Translations under genes and position numbers: made by a program
The notes under the pieces: generated by a model
What the model was told of the DNA's origin: nothing
Database searches by the model: none
Seen by the model: the letters and a program-made list of their open reading frames with translations, nothing else
Assembly (NCBI GenBank): GCA_963744105.1
Contig: CAVUSJ010000006.1
Location: 124,001 to 188,000, forward strand
Length of the DNA: 64,000 nt
Source of the DNA: DASUPK01 sp963744105
GTDB taxonomy: Bacteria; Actinomycetota; Thermoleophilia; Solirubrobacterales; 70-9
Direction of reading: 5' to 3'
Part shown: positions 1-15,610 of the stretch, one piece after another
Numbering within the stretch: position 1 is the stretch's first letter
Layout: every line of letters starts with the position of its first letter

Positions 1-2653
1 TGCCGCCGTCGACGGGGCCGCCGTTGTAGTCGGTCGTCATCGGCGTGTTGGTGTCCGCGTGGCCCACCCAGACGCAGGTCGTGAAGTGCTCGTCGCCGCC
101 GCAGAACCAGGCGTCGCCGTTGTTCTCGGTCGTGCCGGTCTTGCCCCATTCGGCGCTGTCGCCGAACTGGGCGAGCTTGCCGGTTCCCTCGAGGACGTTG
201 AGGTGCAGGATGCCCTTGATCGTCGAGGCGACGCTGGGGGACAGGACACGGTCGGCCTTGGTCTTGTTCTCCGCCACCGTCTTGCCGTTGGGGTCGGTGA
301 TCTTGTCGATCGCCACCGGCGCGAGGTCATAGAGACTGTTGTTGGGCCCGGCGGTGGCATCGAGGTTCCCACCGACCCGCTGCCCGCCGTGGGAGATCGT
401 CGTGTAGGCATAGGCCATCTCCAGCGGGGTGACGCCCGGGTCGATCGCGCCGAGGACCATCGACGGGTTGGTCGAGAACTTTGTCCCGATGCCCATGCGG
501 TGCGCCGTCCGGGCGATCGCCTTCGTGCCGCCCTTGACGGCCGGGCTTCCGCCGCAGCCCCGGACGCACCGGTCGGTATTGCCGAGCGCCACCTCCGCGT
601 AGCAGGAGTTGTCCGAATGGATGGTGCAGTTTTCGAGGCTCGAGCTCCCGTAGTACTCGTCGCCATAGTTGTGGACGTCGAAATACTCGTTCTTGGAGTG
701 CGGAACCTTGAAGATCTTCTCGTTCGAGGTGTACGTCGTACTCGGCGAGATGCCCTGACCCAGCGCCGTCGCCAGCGTGAAGGGCTTGAACGACGAGCCC
801 GGCTGCCGGTGCCCGTTGGTCGCCAGGTTGAACGGGTGGTTCCTGAAGTCGTTGCCGCCCACCATCGCCCTGACCTCGCCGGTGGCGTTGTCGATCACAA
901 CGACCGAGGCGGTGGGCGCGACGCCGGAGAGCGTGCTCTGCGCGATGTCCTGCGCGGTGTTCTGCATGTCCAGGTCGATCGAGCTCTGGACCTGGAGGCC
1001 ACCGCCGAACGCGCGGCCGGGGCCGTAGAGATCGACGACCTGCTGGCGCAGCCAGGATGTGAAGTAGGGGGAGAGCGACTCGTCGGTCGGGCGCTCGATG
1101 TCCGAGGCGACCGGGATCTGCGTCGCGATCGCCTGGTTGTATTCCGTCTCCGGGAAGTCGCCCTGGTCCAGCATGTCCTTCAGGACGAGGTTGCGCCGGT
1201 CCATGGCCGCCTGGGGATTGATGCGCGGAGAGAAGGCCGAGGGCGACGCGATGATCCCGGCGAGCATCGCGGACTCGGGCGCCGTCAGATACTTCGCGCA
1301 CGGGTCGTCGTTGCCCTGGCCGCAGTTGGGATGCCCCTCCTGGGCGAGCTGCTTGCCGAAGTAGGTGCGCGCCGCCGCCTCGATCCCGTAGGCCCCCTCG
1401 CCGAAGTAGATGGTGTTGAGGTACTCGGTGAGGATCTTGTCCTTGGTCCACTGGCGTTCCAGGTGGTAGGCGAGCGCCGCCTCGCGGAACTTCTCGAAGA
1501 CGGTTCTCGAGCCCTGCGCCTCGAGCGCGTTCTTCACGAACTGCTCGGTGATCGTCGAGGCGCCCTGGGTGGACCCGCCGGGCAGGACGTCGGCGAGACC
1601 CGCTCGGAACATCCCCTGGATGTCGACTCCGTTGTGCTCGTAGAAGCGCTTGTCCTCGATCGCCACCGCGGCCTGCTTCATGTAGGGAGAGATCTGATCC
1701 GAGTCGACGAGCACACGATTGTTGTTGTTGAGGAGCGTGCCGATCTTGTTGCCCTGGTCGTCGAGGACGACCGAGTTCTTGGCCTCGGCGAACTCCTTCT
1801 TGTTCTCCAGCTGAGGCAGGTCCTGCGAGATCGCCATCATCATCCCGAAGAAGGTCGAGACGATTGCGAGCAGACCGAGGCCGCCGAGGATGATCAGCAG
1901 GCGGAGCTTCTTGATCCGGCCGGGCTTCGGCTTGCGTGGACGCCGTGAGCTGATTCGGCGCGGCAGTCGCGGGGGAGGAGGCTTGCCGTCGCCGCCGGTT
2001 GCGGTCCCCGGCTGCGGCAGGCTGGTCGGGACGCGATCGCGGAGCGCCTGGACCCGGTCCTTGCTCTCGGCGATTCGCTCGCCGCCGACCCGCCGCAGGC
2101 TCTGCACGCCGCCGGCCACGGCGTTCCTGATCGCCGATCCCCTGCGGGCGACGCCGCTCTTCTGCGGCTGGTGCTCGAGGACCGACTCGAAGTCCATGTT
2201 CTTGGCCTCGTCGTCCTGGCGCTCGAGCTTCTCGCGCTCGGCGTCGAGGTCGAGGATCGGGCTGGGGCGGCGGGAGGCGCGCCGACGGGCCTCCTTGGCG
2301 AAGTTCCGGGCCTCACCCGGCGTGGGCGGGCCGGCCGGCCCGTCGTCGCGCTCGCGGAGGGGCGAGCGGGCGCCGGGCGTGAAGTCGTCGTCGCCGAGGC
2401 TCAGCCAGTCGTCCTCCGCCGGCTCCCCGGGCGGGGGCGGGGCGACGCGGGAGCCGTTCCCCTTGCCGTTTCCAATCCCGTTGCGGCGGCGTCGCGCCCG
2501 GCCGTTGCCACCGTCCGCCTCGCTGTATTCGAGGTCGGGCAGTTCCCGGCCATTGCCGTTCCCTGGGGCTTCCTGTTCCGGCTCGCGATCCTCGGTCCGC
2601 GATGCCGATCGGCCCCGGTCTACATCGAAATCGAAATCGAAATCGTCTGTCAT
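1..2653 (-). CDS. Class A penicillin-binding protein (glycosyltransferase/transpeptidase), 3' end missing
   Basis: Bifunctional peptidoglycan synthase that polymerises lipid II and cross-links stem peptides outside the membrane. About 884 codons are present and the frame runs open into the left edge. Roughly the first 250 residues are low-complexity and charged, beginning MTDDFDFDFDFDVD, and are probably cytoplasmic. One membrane segment follows near residues 250-275. The glycosyltransferase (GT51) signature EDKRFYEH with catalytic Glu lies near residue 329 and GGSTITEQ-like sequence (STQGASTITEQ) follows. The transpeptidase SxxK motif (SSFK) is near residue 619 and KTGTT near residue 835. 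The ATG start is chosen because no upstream in-frame start is better placed and the next gene is divergent. The long disordered N-terminus is the unusual part. Family assignment is secure; the exact orthologue is not. Confidence 0.9.
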   Translation of the reverse strand, partial: MTDDFDFDFDVDRGRSASRTEDREPEQEAPGNGNGRELPDLEYSEADGGNGRARRRRNGIGNGKGNGSRVAPPPPGEPAEDDWLSLGDDDFTPGARSPLRERDDGPAGPPTPGEARNFAKEARRRASRRPSPILDLDAEREKLERQDDEAKNMDFESVLEHQPQKSGVARRGSAIRNAVAGGVQSLRRVGGERIAESKDRVQALRDRVPTSLPQPGTATGGDGKPPPPRLPRRISSRRPRKPKPGRIKKLRLLIILGGLGLLAIVSTFFGMMMAISQDLPQLENKKEFAEAKNSVVLDDQGNKIGTLLNNNNRVLVDSDQISPYMKQAAVAIEDKRFYEHNGVDIQGMFRAGLADVLPGGSTQGASTITEQFVKNALEAQGSRTVFEKFREAALAYHLERQWTKDKILTEYLNTIYFGEGAYGIEAAARTYFGKQLAQEGHPNCGQGNDDPCAKYLTAPESAMLAGIIASPSAFSPRINPQAAMDRRNLVLKDMLDQGDFPETEYNQAIATQIPVASDIERPTDESLSPYFTSWLRQQVVDLYGPGRAFGGGLQVQSSIDLDMQNTAQDIAQSTLSGVAPTASVVVIDNATGEVRAMVGGNDFRNHPFNLATNGHRQPGSSFKPFTLATALGQGISPSTTYTSNEKIFKVPHSKNEYFDVHNYGDEYYGSSSLENCTIHSDNSCYAEVALGNTDRCVRGCGGSPAVKGGTKAIARTAHRMGIGTKFSTNPSMVLGAIDPGVTPLEMAYAYTTISHGGQRVGGNLDATAGPNNSLYDLAPVAIDKITDPNGKTVAENKTKADRVLSPSVASTIKGILHLNVLEGTGKLAQFGDSAEWGKTGTTENNGDAWFCGGDEHFTTCVWVGHADTNTPMTTDYNGGPVDGG

Positions 2654-2817
2654 GTCGCGAAGGCGACGCTGGTGAATCGATCCGTGCCCGGGTCCTGCTC
2701 GCCTGTGTATGAATCTAGGGACGCGCACGGACCCACGCGCCCGGCCAGGCAGAAGGCGGGAGTCTAGCATTGGCCCCGTGACGGAATTCCGGGTCCAGAG
2801 GCCGCTTTCGCGACCGC

Positions 2818-2850
2818 CCATGCCTGGATGATGGCCGTGCCCAGGCATGG
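2818..2850 (+). promoter_or_regulatory. Inverted repeat covering the tyrS start codon
   Basis: Two perfect 10-base arms, CCATGCCTGG and CCAGGCATGG, flank a 13-base loop. The second arm contains the tyrS ATG. In the mRNA this would pair the start codon into a hairpin, so it could limit translation; that is inference. No strong Shine-Dalgarno sequence lies between the arms. The rest of the roughly 190-base divergent region toward the penicillin-binding protein shows no promoter I can defend. Confidence 0.45.
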
Positions 2851-4010
2851 CTGACGTCGACATCCTCAAGCGCGGGGCCGAGGAGGCCCTGCCCGAAGGC
2901 CAGCTCGAGAAGCAGCTGGCCAAGGGCGAGCCCCTCCGGGTGAAGCTGGGCATCGACCCGACGGCCCCCGACATCCACCTGGGCCATGTGGTCGTTCTCA
3001 CCAAGCTCGCCCAGTTCCAGCAGCAGGGCCACCAGGTGGTGTTGATCATCGGGGACTACACGGCCCGCGTCGGCGACCCGAGCGGGCGCGACACCCAGCG
3101 GCCGATCCTGACACCCGAGGAGATCGAGGCGAACGCGAAGACCTTCCAGGACCAGGCCTTCAAGGTGCTCGACCGCGACGCCACCGAGGTCCGCTTCAAC
3201 AGCGAGTGGCTCGACATGCACCTCCAGGATCTCTTCCAGCTGATGGCGAAGGTGACCGTGGCGCGCCTGCTGGAGAGGGAGGACTTCACCAAGCGCATGA
3301 AGGCGGATCAGCCGATCTCATCGCTGGAGCTCCTCTATCCCGTCCTCCAGGGTTACGACTCGGTCGCCGTGCGCTCGGACATCGAGCTCGGGGGCACCGA
3401 CCAGAAGTTCAACCTGCTCTTCGCCCGCGACATCCAGCGTGCCTACGACGTGCCCGAGCAGTCGGTAATGACCATGCCGATCCTGCCCGGGATCGACGGC
3501 GTGCGGCGGATGAGCAAGTCGCTCGGGAACTACGTCGGCGTCACCGAGGCGCCGGAGGAGATGTTCGGCAAGCTGATGCGGATCCCTGACGACGCGATGG
3601 GGACGTACTACGAGCTGCTGCTGAGCGAGCCGATGCCCAACGAGGAGCCGGTCATCGCCAAGCGAGCCCTGGCGAGGCGGATCGTCGAGCGCTTCCACGA
3701 CGCTGTCGCCGCCGAGGCCGCCGAGGCGCGCTTCGACAAGGTCCACAAGGAGCACGGCGTCCCCGACGACATCCCGGAGCTCCAACTCGACCAGGCGGAC
3801 GGCGTGAATGGGGGAGACGTGCACCTGCCGGCGCTGATCGCAGGCGCCTTCGGCATCTCATCGAGCGAGGCGAGGCGGCTGATCGCGCAGGGTGGTGTCA
3901 AGCTCGACGGCGACGGCGTACCGCCCGATCGGCTCGACCTCCCAGCCGGCGAGCTAGGCGGCCGGGTGCTCCAAGTCGGGAAGAGACGCTTCGTCCGGCT
4001 GATCGCTTGA
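2847..4010 (+). CDS. tyrS: Tyrosyl-tRNA synthetase
   Basis: Charges tRNA-Tyr with tyrosine in the cytoplasm. The 387-residue protein has a class I Rossmann core with the HIGH-type signature HLGH near residue 42 and a canonical KMSKS-type loop (RMSKSLGN) near residue 222. A C-terminal S4 RNA-binding domain (about residues 325-387) contains the SSEARRLIAQGGVKLDG motif. Length and motif spacing fit the shorter TyrZ-like bacterial TyrRS branch. The ATG start directly precedes a normal N-terminus and lies in the inverted repeat described separately. The stop codon overlaps the -35 element of the promoter that reads toward the rRNA genes. No T-box leader is seen. Confidence 0.96.
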   Translation: MADVDILKRGAEEALPEGQLEKQLAKGEPLRVKLGIDPTAPDIHLGHVVVLTKLAQFQQQGHQVVLIIGDYTARVGDPSGRDTQRPILTPEEIEANAKTFQDQAFKVLDRDATEVRFNSEWLDMHLQDLFQLMAKVTVARLLEREDFTKRMKADQPISSLELLYPVLQGYDSVAVRSDIELGGTDQKFNLLFARDIQRAYDVPEQSVMTMPILPGIDGVRRMSKSLGNYVGVTEAPEEMFGKLMRIPDDAMGTYYELLLSEPMPNEEPVIAKRALARRIVERFHDAVAAEAAEARFDKVHKEHGVPDDIPELQLDQADGVNGGDVHLPALIAGAFGISSSEARRLIAQGGVKLDGDGVPPDRLDLPAGELGGRVLQVGKRRFVRLIA

Positions 4011-4036
4011 ACAAGCCGCCGTTGTCGGGCTATACT
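4007..4036 (+). promoter_or_regulatory. Sigma-70-type promoter overlapping the tyrS stop codon
   Basis: TTGAAC at 4007-4012 and TATACT at 4031-4036 are separated by 18 bases. This is close to the housekeeping consensus and is the best promoter upstream of the rRNA operon. The -35 hexamer includes the tyrS TGA stop. Transcription would begin near 4043. Confidence 0.6.
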
Positions 4037-4042
4037 CCCCGG

Positions 4043-4147
4043 TCGCTCTTGCTTTGGATCACGAAAGGAGCAGCCTCGTAAGAGGAGCCCAAATCGGCCG
4101 AGAGATCGGCCGACGCGTCACCGGGCCCCTCGGCGAGGGGCCTTTTT
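4043..4147 (+). ncRNA. Hairpin-rich leader or independent small RNA upstream of 16S
   Basis: A roughly 105-base unit runs from the predicted start of the TTGAAC/TATACT promoter to a terminator-like hairpin. It contains a CCTC-GTAA-GAGG mini-hairpin near 4075-4086. A perfect 8-base-pair hairpin follows, with arms TCGGCCGA at 4094-4101 and 4106-4113 closing a GAGA tetraloop. Last is a GC-rich stem with a T-run. Two of the loops are GNRA-type, a mark of folded RNA. It could be a free small RNA, or an rRNA leader element that an antitermination complex must read through. No known Rfam family is recognised by eye. Confidence 0.45.
4124..4147 (+). terminator. Intrinsic-terminator-like hairpin before the 16S gene
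   Basis: Arms GGCCCCTC (4124-4131) and GAGGGGCC (4135-4142) close a three-base loop and are followed by five T residues. It may end tyrS transcription or the small upstream unit. If the upstream promoter drives rRNA, it must be antiterminated. Confidence 0.6.
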
Positions 4148-4202
4148 CGTGACTGAAGCCTGAGCAGTGGAGGCGACGAGACCCGTCGCACCCGCCGAGT
4201 GG

Positions 4203-4221
4203 TCTTTGAAAACTGAGCAGC
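4203..4221 (+). promoter_or_regulatory. boxA-like element and 5' arm of the 16S processing stem
   Basis: The sequence CTTTGAAAACTG resembles rRNA boxA antitermination elements. The 19-base segment is complementary to 6000-6018 in the spacer with one G-U pair, so it forms the stem that encloses the 16S precursor for RNase III-type cleavage. Between it and the 16S start lie two further hairpins: an outer stem 4304-4310/4350-4356 with inner arms 4315-4321/4331-4337, and a perfect stem 4366-4373/4377-4384. Confidence 0.65.
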
Positions 4222-4393
4222 GCGTGACCGAGGGACTACCCGTCCCTCGGCACTCGAGCCCGACCTCCGCCCATCATGCACCGGGCGGGGGTTGAATAAC
4301 TCCGTCATGTCTGGCCACCGCCCTGTGTACGCGGTGGCAGAAGTCAGCTACATGACAGCTCTCTTGTGACTGACGATCAGTCACGTCACACTT

Positions 4394-5942
<1,549 letters not shown>

Positions 5943-6182
5943 AGGGAGACCTAGAAACGTCGACCGGGCTTGAACTGGACGCTCTCGAGCGTCCTTTGCG
6001 CTGCTCAGTTTTCAGAGACGCCGGCGGGAGACCCCCGTCCGGGCGCCTCCGTGGTCCTTGAAAACTGCACTAGGCCGAGTTCTCCTCTTGCGAGGAGGAC
6101 TCTTGCGTCTCCCATTGACATCGGGGAGACGCATAAAGGTAAGAAGCCGAGCTCACACGCACTCAGCGTGTGAGCAGCTCAC
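5943..6182 (+). other. 16S-23S internal transcribed spacer without tRNA
   Basis: This 240-base spacer has no cloverleaf; the common Ile and Ala tRNAs are absent. It carries the 3' arm of the 16S processing stem (6000-6018) and a second boxA-like segment (6056-6077). The latter pairs with 9184-9205 beyond the 23S gene, two positions being G-U pairs. Short hairpins, such as the one built on CACACGC and GCGTGTG just before 23S, fill the rest. Confidence 0.8.
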
Positions 6183-9166
<2,984 letters not shown>

Positions 9167-9183
9167 ATTTTTCTGCTTCTTCC

Positions 9184-9205
9184 CGGTCTAGTGCGGTTTT
9201 CAAGG
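9184..9205 (+). promoter_or_regulatory. 3' arm of the 23S processing stem
   Basis: Twenty-two bases complementary to 6056-6077 in the 16S-23S spacer, with two G-U pairs. Together they enclose the 23S precursor, as in RNase III-processed rRNA operons. Confidence 0.7.
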
Positions 9206-9229
9206 CTCACGGAGGCCGTCTCGCAGTTT

Positions 9230-9347
9230 TTCGGTGGCGAGATAGCGAGAGGGAAACACCTCTTCCCATTCCGAACAGAGCCGTTAAGCCTCTCAGCGCC
9301 GATGGTACTTGGAGGGCAACCTCCTGGGAGAGTAGGTCGCCGCCGGT
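9230..9347 (+). rRNA. rrf: 5S ribosomal RNA
   Basis: About 117 bases. The terminal helix GGTGGCGA/TCGCCGCC closes the molecule. Conserved internal segments CCGAACAGAG-like loop B/C sequence and GCGCCGATGGTACT are present, and GGGAGAGTAGG precedes the 3' strand. It is co-transcribed with 16S and 23S and is followed by a strong terminator. Confidence 0.94.
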
Positions 9348-9354
9348 TCTTCCT

Positions 9355-9380
9355 AGAGCCGCCCCTCGGGGCGGCTCTTT
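9355..9380 (+). terminator. Terminator of the rRNA operon
   Basis: Perfect 10-base-pair stem AGAGCCGCCC / GGGCGGCTCT with a CTCG loop, followed by a T-rich stretch, seven bases after 5S. Confidence 0.85.
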
Positions 9381-9404
9381 CTCTTGGTGCATATGCTCGC
9401 CCCG

Positions 9405-10592
9405 ATGAGTACTGCGACTGACACCACGGTGAGGGACGAGGCTGCGCTCGAGTGGGTCCGCCTGCTCGCGGACGAGATCGGGCCGCGCCGGCCCACCGGA
9501 CCCGCCGAACGCCGTGCGGCGGAGCTCATCGCCGACCGCCTCTCCAAGCGCGGCCTGGCCGTCGAGCAGCGTCCCTTTGACGCCTATTCGAGTTTCGCGC
9601 TGCCCTACGGAACGGCCCTCGCGATCGCGCTGCTCGGCGCCCCGGCCGCTCGCCGGAGGCCGCTCCTGGCCTCGGCGCTCGCCGCCGCCGGAGCCGCTCT
9701 GACCTCCGCCGAGGATGGACTGATCAACCGGCCGCTCACGCGTGCCTTCGCGAAGAGCCCGAGCCGTAATCTGGTGGCGACGGTCGAGCCCGCCAAGGAT
9801 GCCGCGCGGACGGTGTGCCTCGTCTGCCACCTGGACAGCTCGCGCAGTGGGCTGATGTTCCACCGCCGCTTCCTGCCGATCCTTCACGCCTGGATCGGGG
9901 CCCAGGCGGCGGCGTTCGGGATCGCGGTGGCGGGACCGCTGCTGGGTCACGTCCCCCTCGGCAGGCGTCTGCTCGCCGGCGCCTACGCGGTCCTGGCCGC
10001 CGGACTGGGGATCCTGATCGAGCGGGAGCTCCGCGGCGTCGACGTCCCCGGCGCCAACGACAACGCGACCGGGGTGGCAGCGGTGGCGACGCTCGCGAGC
10101 GAGCTCCAGGCGCAGCCGCTCGAGACGACGAGGGTCCTCTGCCTGTTCACCGGCTGTGAGGAGGCGGGGGTGCTCGGCGCCGACGCCTTTGTCCGCGAGC
10201 TCGAGGCGTCGCAACCAGACTGGCGCTCCTGGCTCTTCGTCAACTTCGATGGCGTCGGCGCGCCGGCGACCCTTCACTTCCTCCGCCAGGAGGGGGTGCT
10301 CAGCAAGTGGCCGGCCGACGCCAACCTGGCGCGCATCTCCCAGGAGGTCTCCCAGCGCCGGCCGGACCTCGCTCTGGAGGGCACGACTCACAACGCCGGC
10401 CTGACCTACGACACGACCCCGGTGATGGCTCGGGGAGGCCGCGCGATCACCCTCAGCACGCAGGACGCGACGATCCCCAACTACCACTCGCCGACGGACA
10501 CCGTGGAGAACCTGGATCCGCAGGCGCTCGGCCGTGCGATCGAGGTCGGCCGCGAGCTGCTCGCGGCAATCGACCGCGGCGAAGCGGACTAG
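9405..10592 (+). CDS. M28-family zinc aminopeptidase, membrane-associated
   Basis: Predicted co-catalytic zinc peptidase of 395 residues that removes N-terminal residues from peptides. Metal and catalytic positions of the M28 fold are visible: HLDS near residue 137, the ANDNATG segment with a bridging Asp near 215, the Glu pair in GCEEAG near 248, an Asp in NFDGVG, and a late His in NYHSPTD. Hydrophobic stretches near residues 65-100 and 165-200 suggest membrane association, which is not universal in M28 enzymes. The ATG is preferred over a TTG 21 bases upstream that would sit in the rRNA terminator. The first base is about 24 bases beyond that terminator, so the mRNA may be leaderless or nearly so. 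Substrate is unknown. Confidence 0.82.
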   Translation: MSTATDTTVRDEAALEWVRLLADEIGPRRPTGPAERRAAELIADRLSKRGLAVEQRPFDAYSSFALPYGTALAIALLGAPAARRRPLLASALAAAGAALTSAEDGLINRPLTRAFAKSPSRNLVATVEPAKDAARTVCLVCHLDSSRSGLMFHRRFLPILHAWIGAQAAAFGIAVAGPLLGHVPLGRRLLAGAYAVLAAGLGILIERELRGVDVPGANDNATGVAAVATLASELQAQPLETTRVLCLFTGCEEAGVLGADAFVRELEASQPDWRSWLFVNFDGVGAPATLHFLRQEGVLSKWPADANLARISQEVSQRRPDLALEGTTHNAGLTYDTTPVMARGGRAITLSTQDATIPNYHSPTDTVENLDPQALGRAIEVGRELLAAIDRGEAD

Positions 10593-10783
10593 GCGGCTAC
10601 GCGGTCCTGCACGCCGGCGCGGTCGTGCAGGTGGTGCGGTGCCCCGGAGGCGAGGCTGATTGGCCGCCGCTCGCACTCGCGAACGGGCTCTGGCTCGATG
10701 CCGTACTCACCGAGCGTCGCGAAGTCGATCACCAGATCGGCCGCGTCGAGCAGCCGCTCTCTTATGTCAATGAGCTTTCCCAT
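10589..10783 (-). CDS. Possible small hypothetical protein (64 residues)
   Basis: A short frame with product MGKLIDIRERLLDAADLVID... ends by overlapping the peptidase stop codon. The first half has a convincing amphipathic-helix pattern and acidic character; the second half is proline- and histidine-rich. It sits in a 303-base gap that otherwise shows only the ribosome-binding region of the next gene. No Shine-Dalgarno sequence is obvious and no family is recognised. It may equally be a chance frame. Confidence 0.35.
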   Translation of the reverse strand: MGKLIDIRERLLDAADLVIDFATLGEYGIEPEPVRECERRPISLASGAPHHLHDRAGVQDRVAA

Positions 10784-10895
10784 GGGCGGGAAGGTATGGA
10801 TGGCCTCGGACGGAACCCGCCTATTTGCAGGGGAAGTTGCAGAGCCCTGCGGGGCGGATATGTTGCCCCCGAGACAACGACACAAGGGGGAACGG

Positions 10896-11402
10896 ATGCC
10901 ACTCGCCGTCACCAACGTCGAGTTCTCGATCTTTCTGCACATCACCGCGGTCGTCGTCGGCTTCGGGTCGACCTTCTCCGAGTCCGTGATGTTCCCGGTG
11001 GCGATGAGGATGAGCGCTCGCAACCTGCCGTACGTCCATCGCCTGCAGCTCGTCCTGAACCAGTTCTTCGCGATCCCCGCGGCCATCGTGGTCGCCGCCA
11101 CCGGGATCTACCAGGTGGACAAGCTCGACTACGACTACGGGAACTTCTGGCTGAGCGCGACGATCACGATCCTGGTCGTCCTCTTCCTGGTCAACATCTT
11201 CTTCTTCATCCCAACCGACCGGAAGCTGCTGCCGATCATCGAGAAGGCGATCGCCGACGCCGGCGACAAGGAGCTGACGCTCGCCGATCTGCCGCCCACC
11301 TATCAGCGTCTGGGACGAGCGGAGGGGATCGTCGGCTCGATCATGGGGGTCCTGCTGATCGCGGCGATCTACTTCATGGTCACCAAGCCCGGCCTGGGCT
11401 GA
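10896..11402 (+). CDS. DUF2269-like integral membrane protein
   Basis: A 168-residue protein with about four hydrophobic segments (residues roughly 7-28, 52-72, 84-106 and 145-164). The N-terminal FLHITAVVVGFGS pattern and the layout of four helices resemble the DUF2269 family of uncharacterised membrane proteins, which carry a conserved early His. The ATG is preceded by a purine-rich AAGGGGGAA at good spacing, so the longer frame starting near 10698 is not used. The next gene starts two bases after its stop, which suggests one transcript. Function unknown. Confidence 0.7.
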   Translation: MPLAVTNVEFSIFLHITAVVVGFGSTFSESVMFPVAMRMSARNLPYVHRLQLVLNQFFAIPAAIVVAATGIYQVDKLDYDYGNFWLSATITILVVLFLVNIFFFIPTDRKLLPIIEKAIADAGDKELTLADLPPTYQRLGRAEGIVGSIMGVLLIAAIYFMVTKPGLG

Positions 11403-11403
11403 C

Positions 11404-11954
11404 TTGACGGCGTCCGTCCTGTTCCTGCACAGCGCCGGCCCGCAGGGACCCGGCGAGGGCAGCGAGCCGTTCGCGCGCCGCCTACGGGAGGAGCTGGGGC
11501 CGCAGTACGACGTCCTCTTCCCGGTCATCCCCGGCACGGACACCGAGCCGCACTACGAGCCGTGGCGCGACCGGCTCGTCGCGGAGCTCGAGGCGCTCGA
11601 CGGCAAGGTGATCGTCGTCGGGCATTCGCTCGGAGGCTCCGTCGCGCTGAAGTACTGCGCCGAGCGGGGCTTCGACGAGAGTGTGGCCGGCCTGGTCGCC
11701 GCCGCGACCCCCTTCTGGGGGATGGAGGAGAGCTGGGAGCTCGAGTGGGCGCTGCCGGAGGACTGGCCCGAGGTGGGGCCGCCTCTGCCGCCCACGTTCC
11801 TCTTCCACAGTCGCGACGACGAGGAGGTCCCGATCGCGCACCTGGATCGCTATGCGAAGCGCCTGCCCATGGCGGAGGTGTATCCGCTCGATGGCTGCGG
11901 GCACCTCTACGAGAGGGGAGATCTCTCCCCGATCGTCTCGGCAGTCAAATCCCT

Positions 11955-11958
<4 letters not shown>
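11404..11958 (+). CDS. Alpha/beta hydrolase, RBBP9/YdeN-like
   Basis: Small cytoplasmic serine hydrolase of 184 residues, the size of the RBBP9/YdeN branch. The nucleophile elbow GHSLGGS lies near residues 73-79. A candidate acid is in SRDDEEVP near 140, and the late His is in GCGHLY near 168. The TTG start lies directly after the preceding stop codon, implying coupling. The gene converges on dnaE2 and the two stop codons share a CTAG at 11955-11958. Substrate cannot be inferred. Confidence 0.82.
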
Positions 11959-15370
<3,412 letters not shown>

Positions 15371-15371
<1 letters not shown>

Positions 15372-15610
15372 CAATCCCGCTGCCGGAACCAGCGACCGTC
15401 AGGCTCCACGAAGACGACGACGTCCGAGCCGTCCTCCAGCACCACCTCGAAATAGCGTCTTTGCAGGGGTTTCTGCGTCCACCAGCCGTCCTCGACGAGC
15501 CACTCCTCGCGGACCGATTCGACGGCCAGCCGCCCGACAGCGCGGGGCGTCCCGTCGGACCCGACCTGCACCGGCACCGGCCAGGGCTTGTTGACGCGGC
15601 CGGGCCGCAT
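15371..15610 (-). CDS. DUF6504-type small protein in the mutagenesis cassette
   Basis: A 79-residue protein with alternating beta-strand sequence and several Trp (EEWLVEDGWWTQKPLQRRYF). It matches the small DUF6504 proteins often found between imuB and dnaE2 in actinobacteria. Both junctions are TGATG overlaps, so imuB, this gene and dnaE2 are almost certainly translated in sequence from one mRNA. A role as structural partner of the ImuB/DnaE2 complex is inference from position only. Confidence 0.8.

Noticed and set aside
59..1948. A 629-codon plus-strand frame opposite the penicillin-binding protein
   Set aside because: Antisense artefact of high GC; the minus strand carries the glycosyltransferase and transpeptidase motifs in order.
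2654..2846. T-box riboswitch upstream of tyrS
   Set aside because: No T-box consensus or specifier stem is present in the 190-base region and the only strong structure covers the start codon.
4023..4040. Ribosomal start of an additional small protein after tyrS
   Set aside because: No start codon with a ribosome-binding site and sustained frame; the segment fits promoter elements instead.
5943..6182. tRNA-Ile or tRNA-Ala in the rRNA spacer
   Set aside because: No cloverleaf, T arm or anticodon arm can be folded in the spacer.
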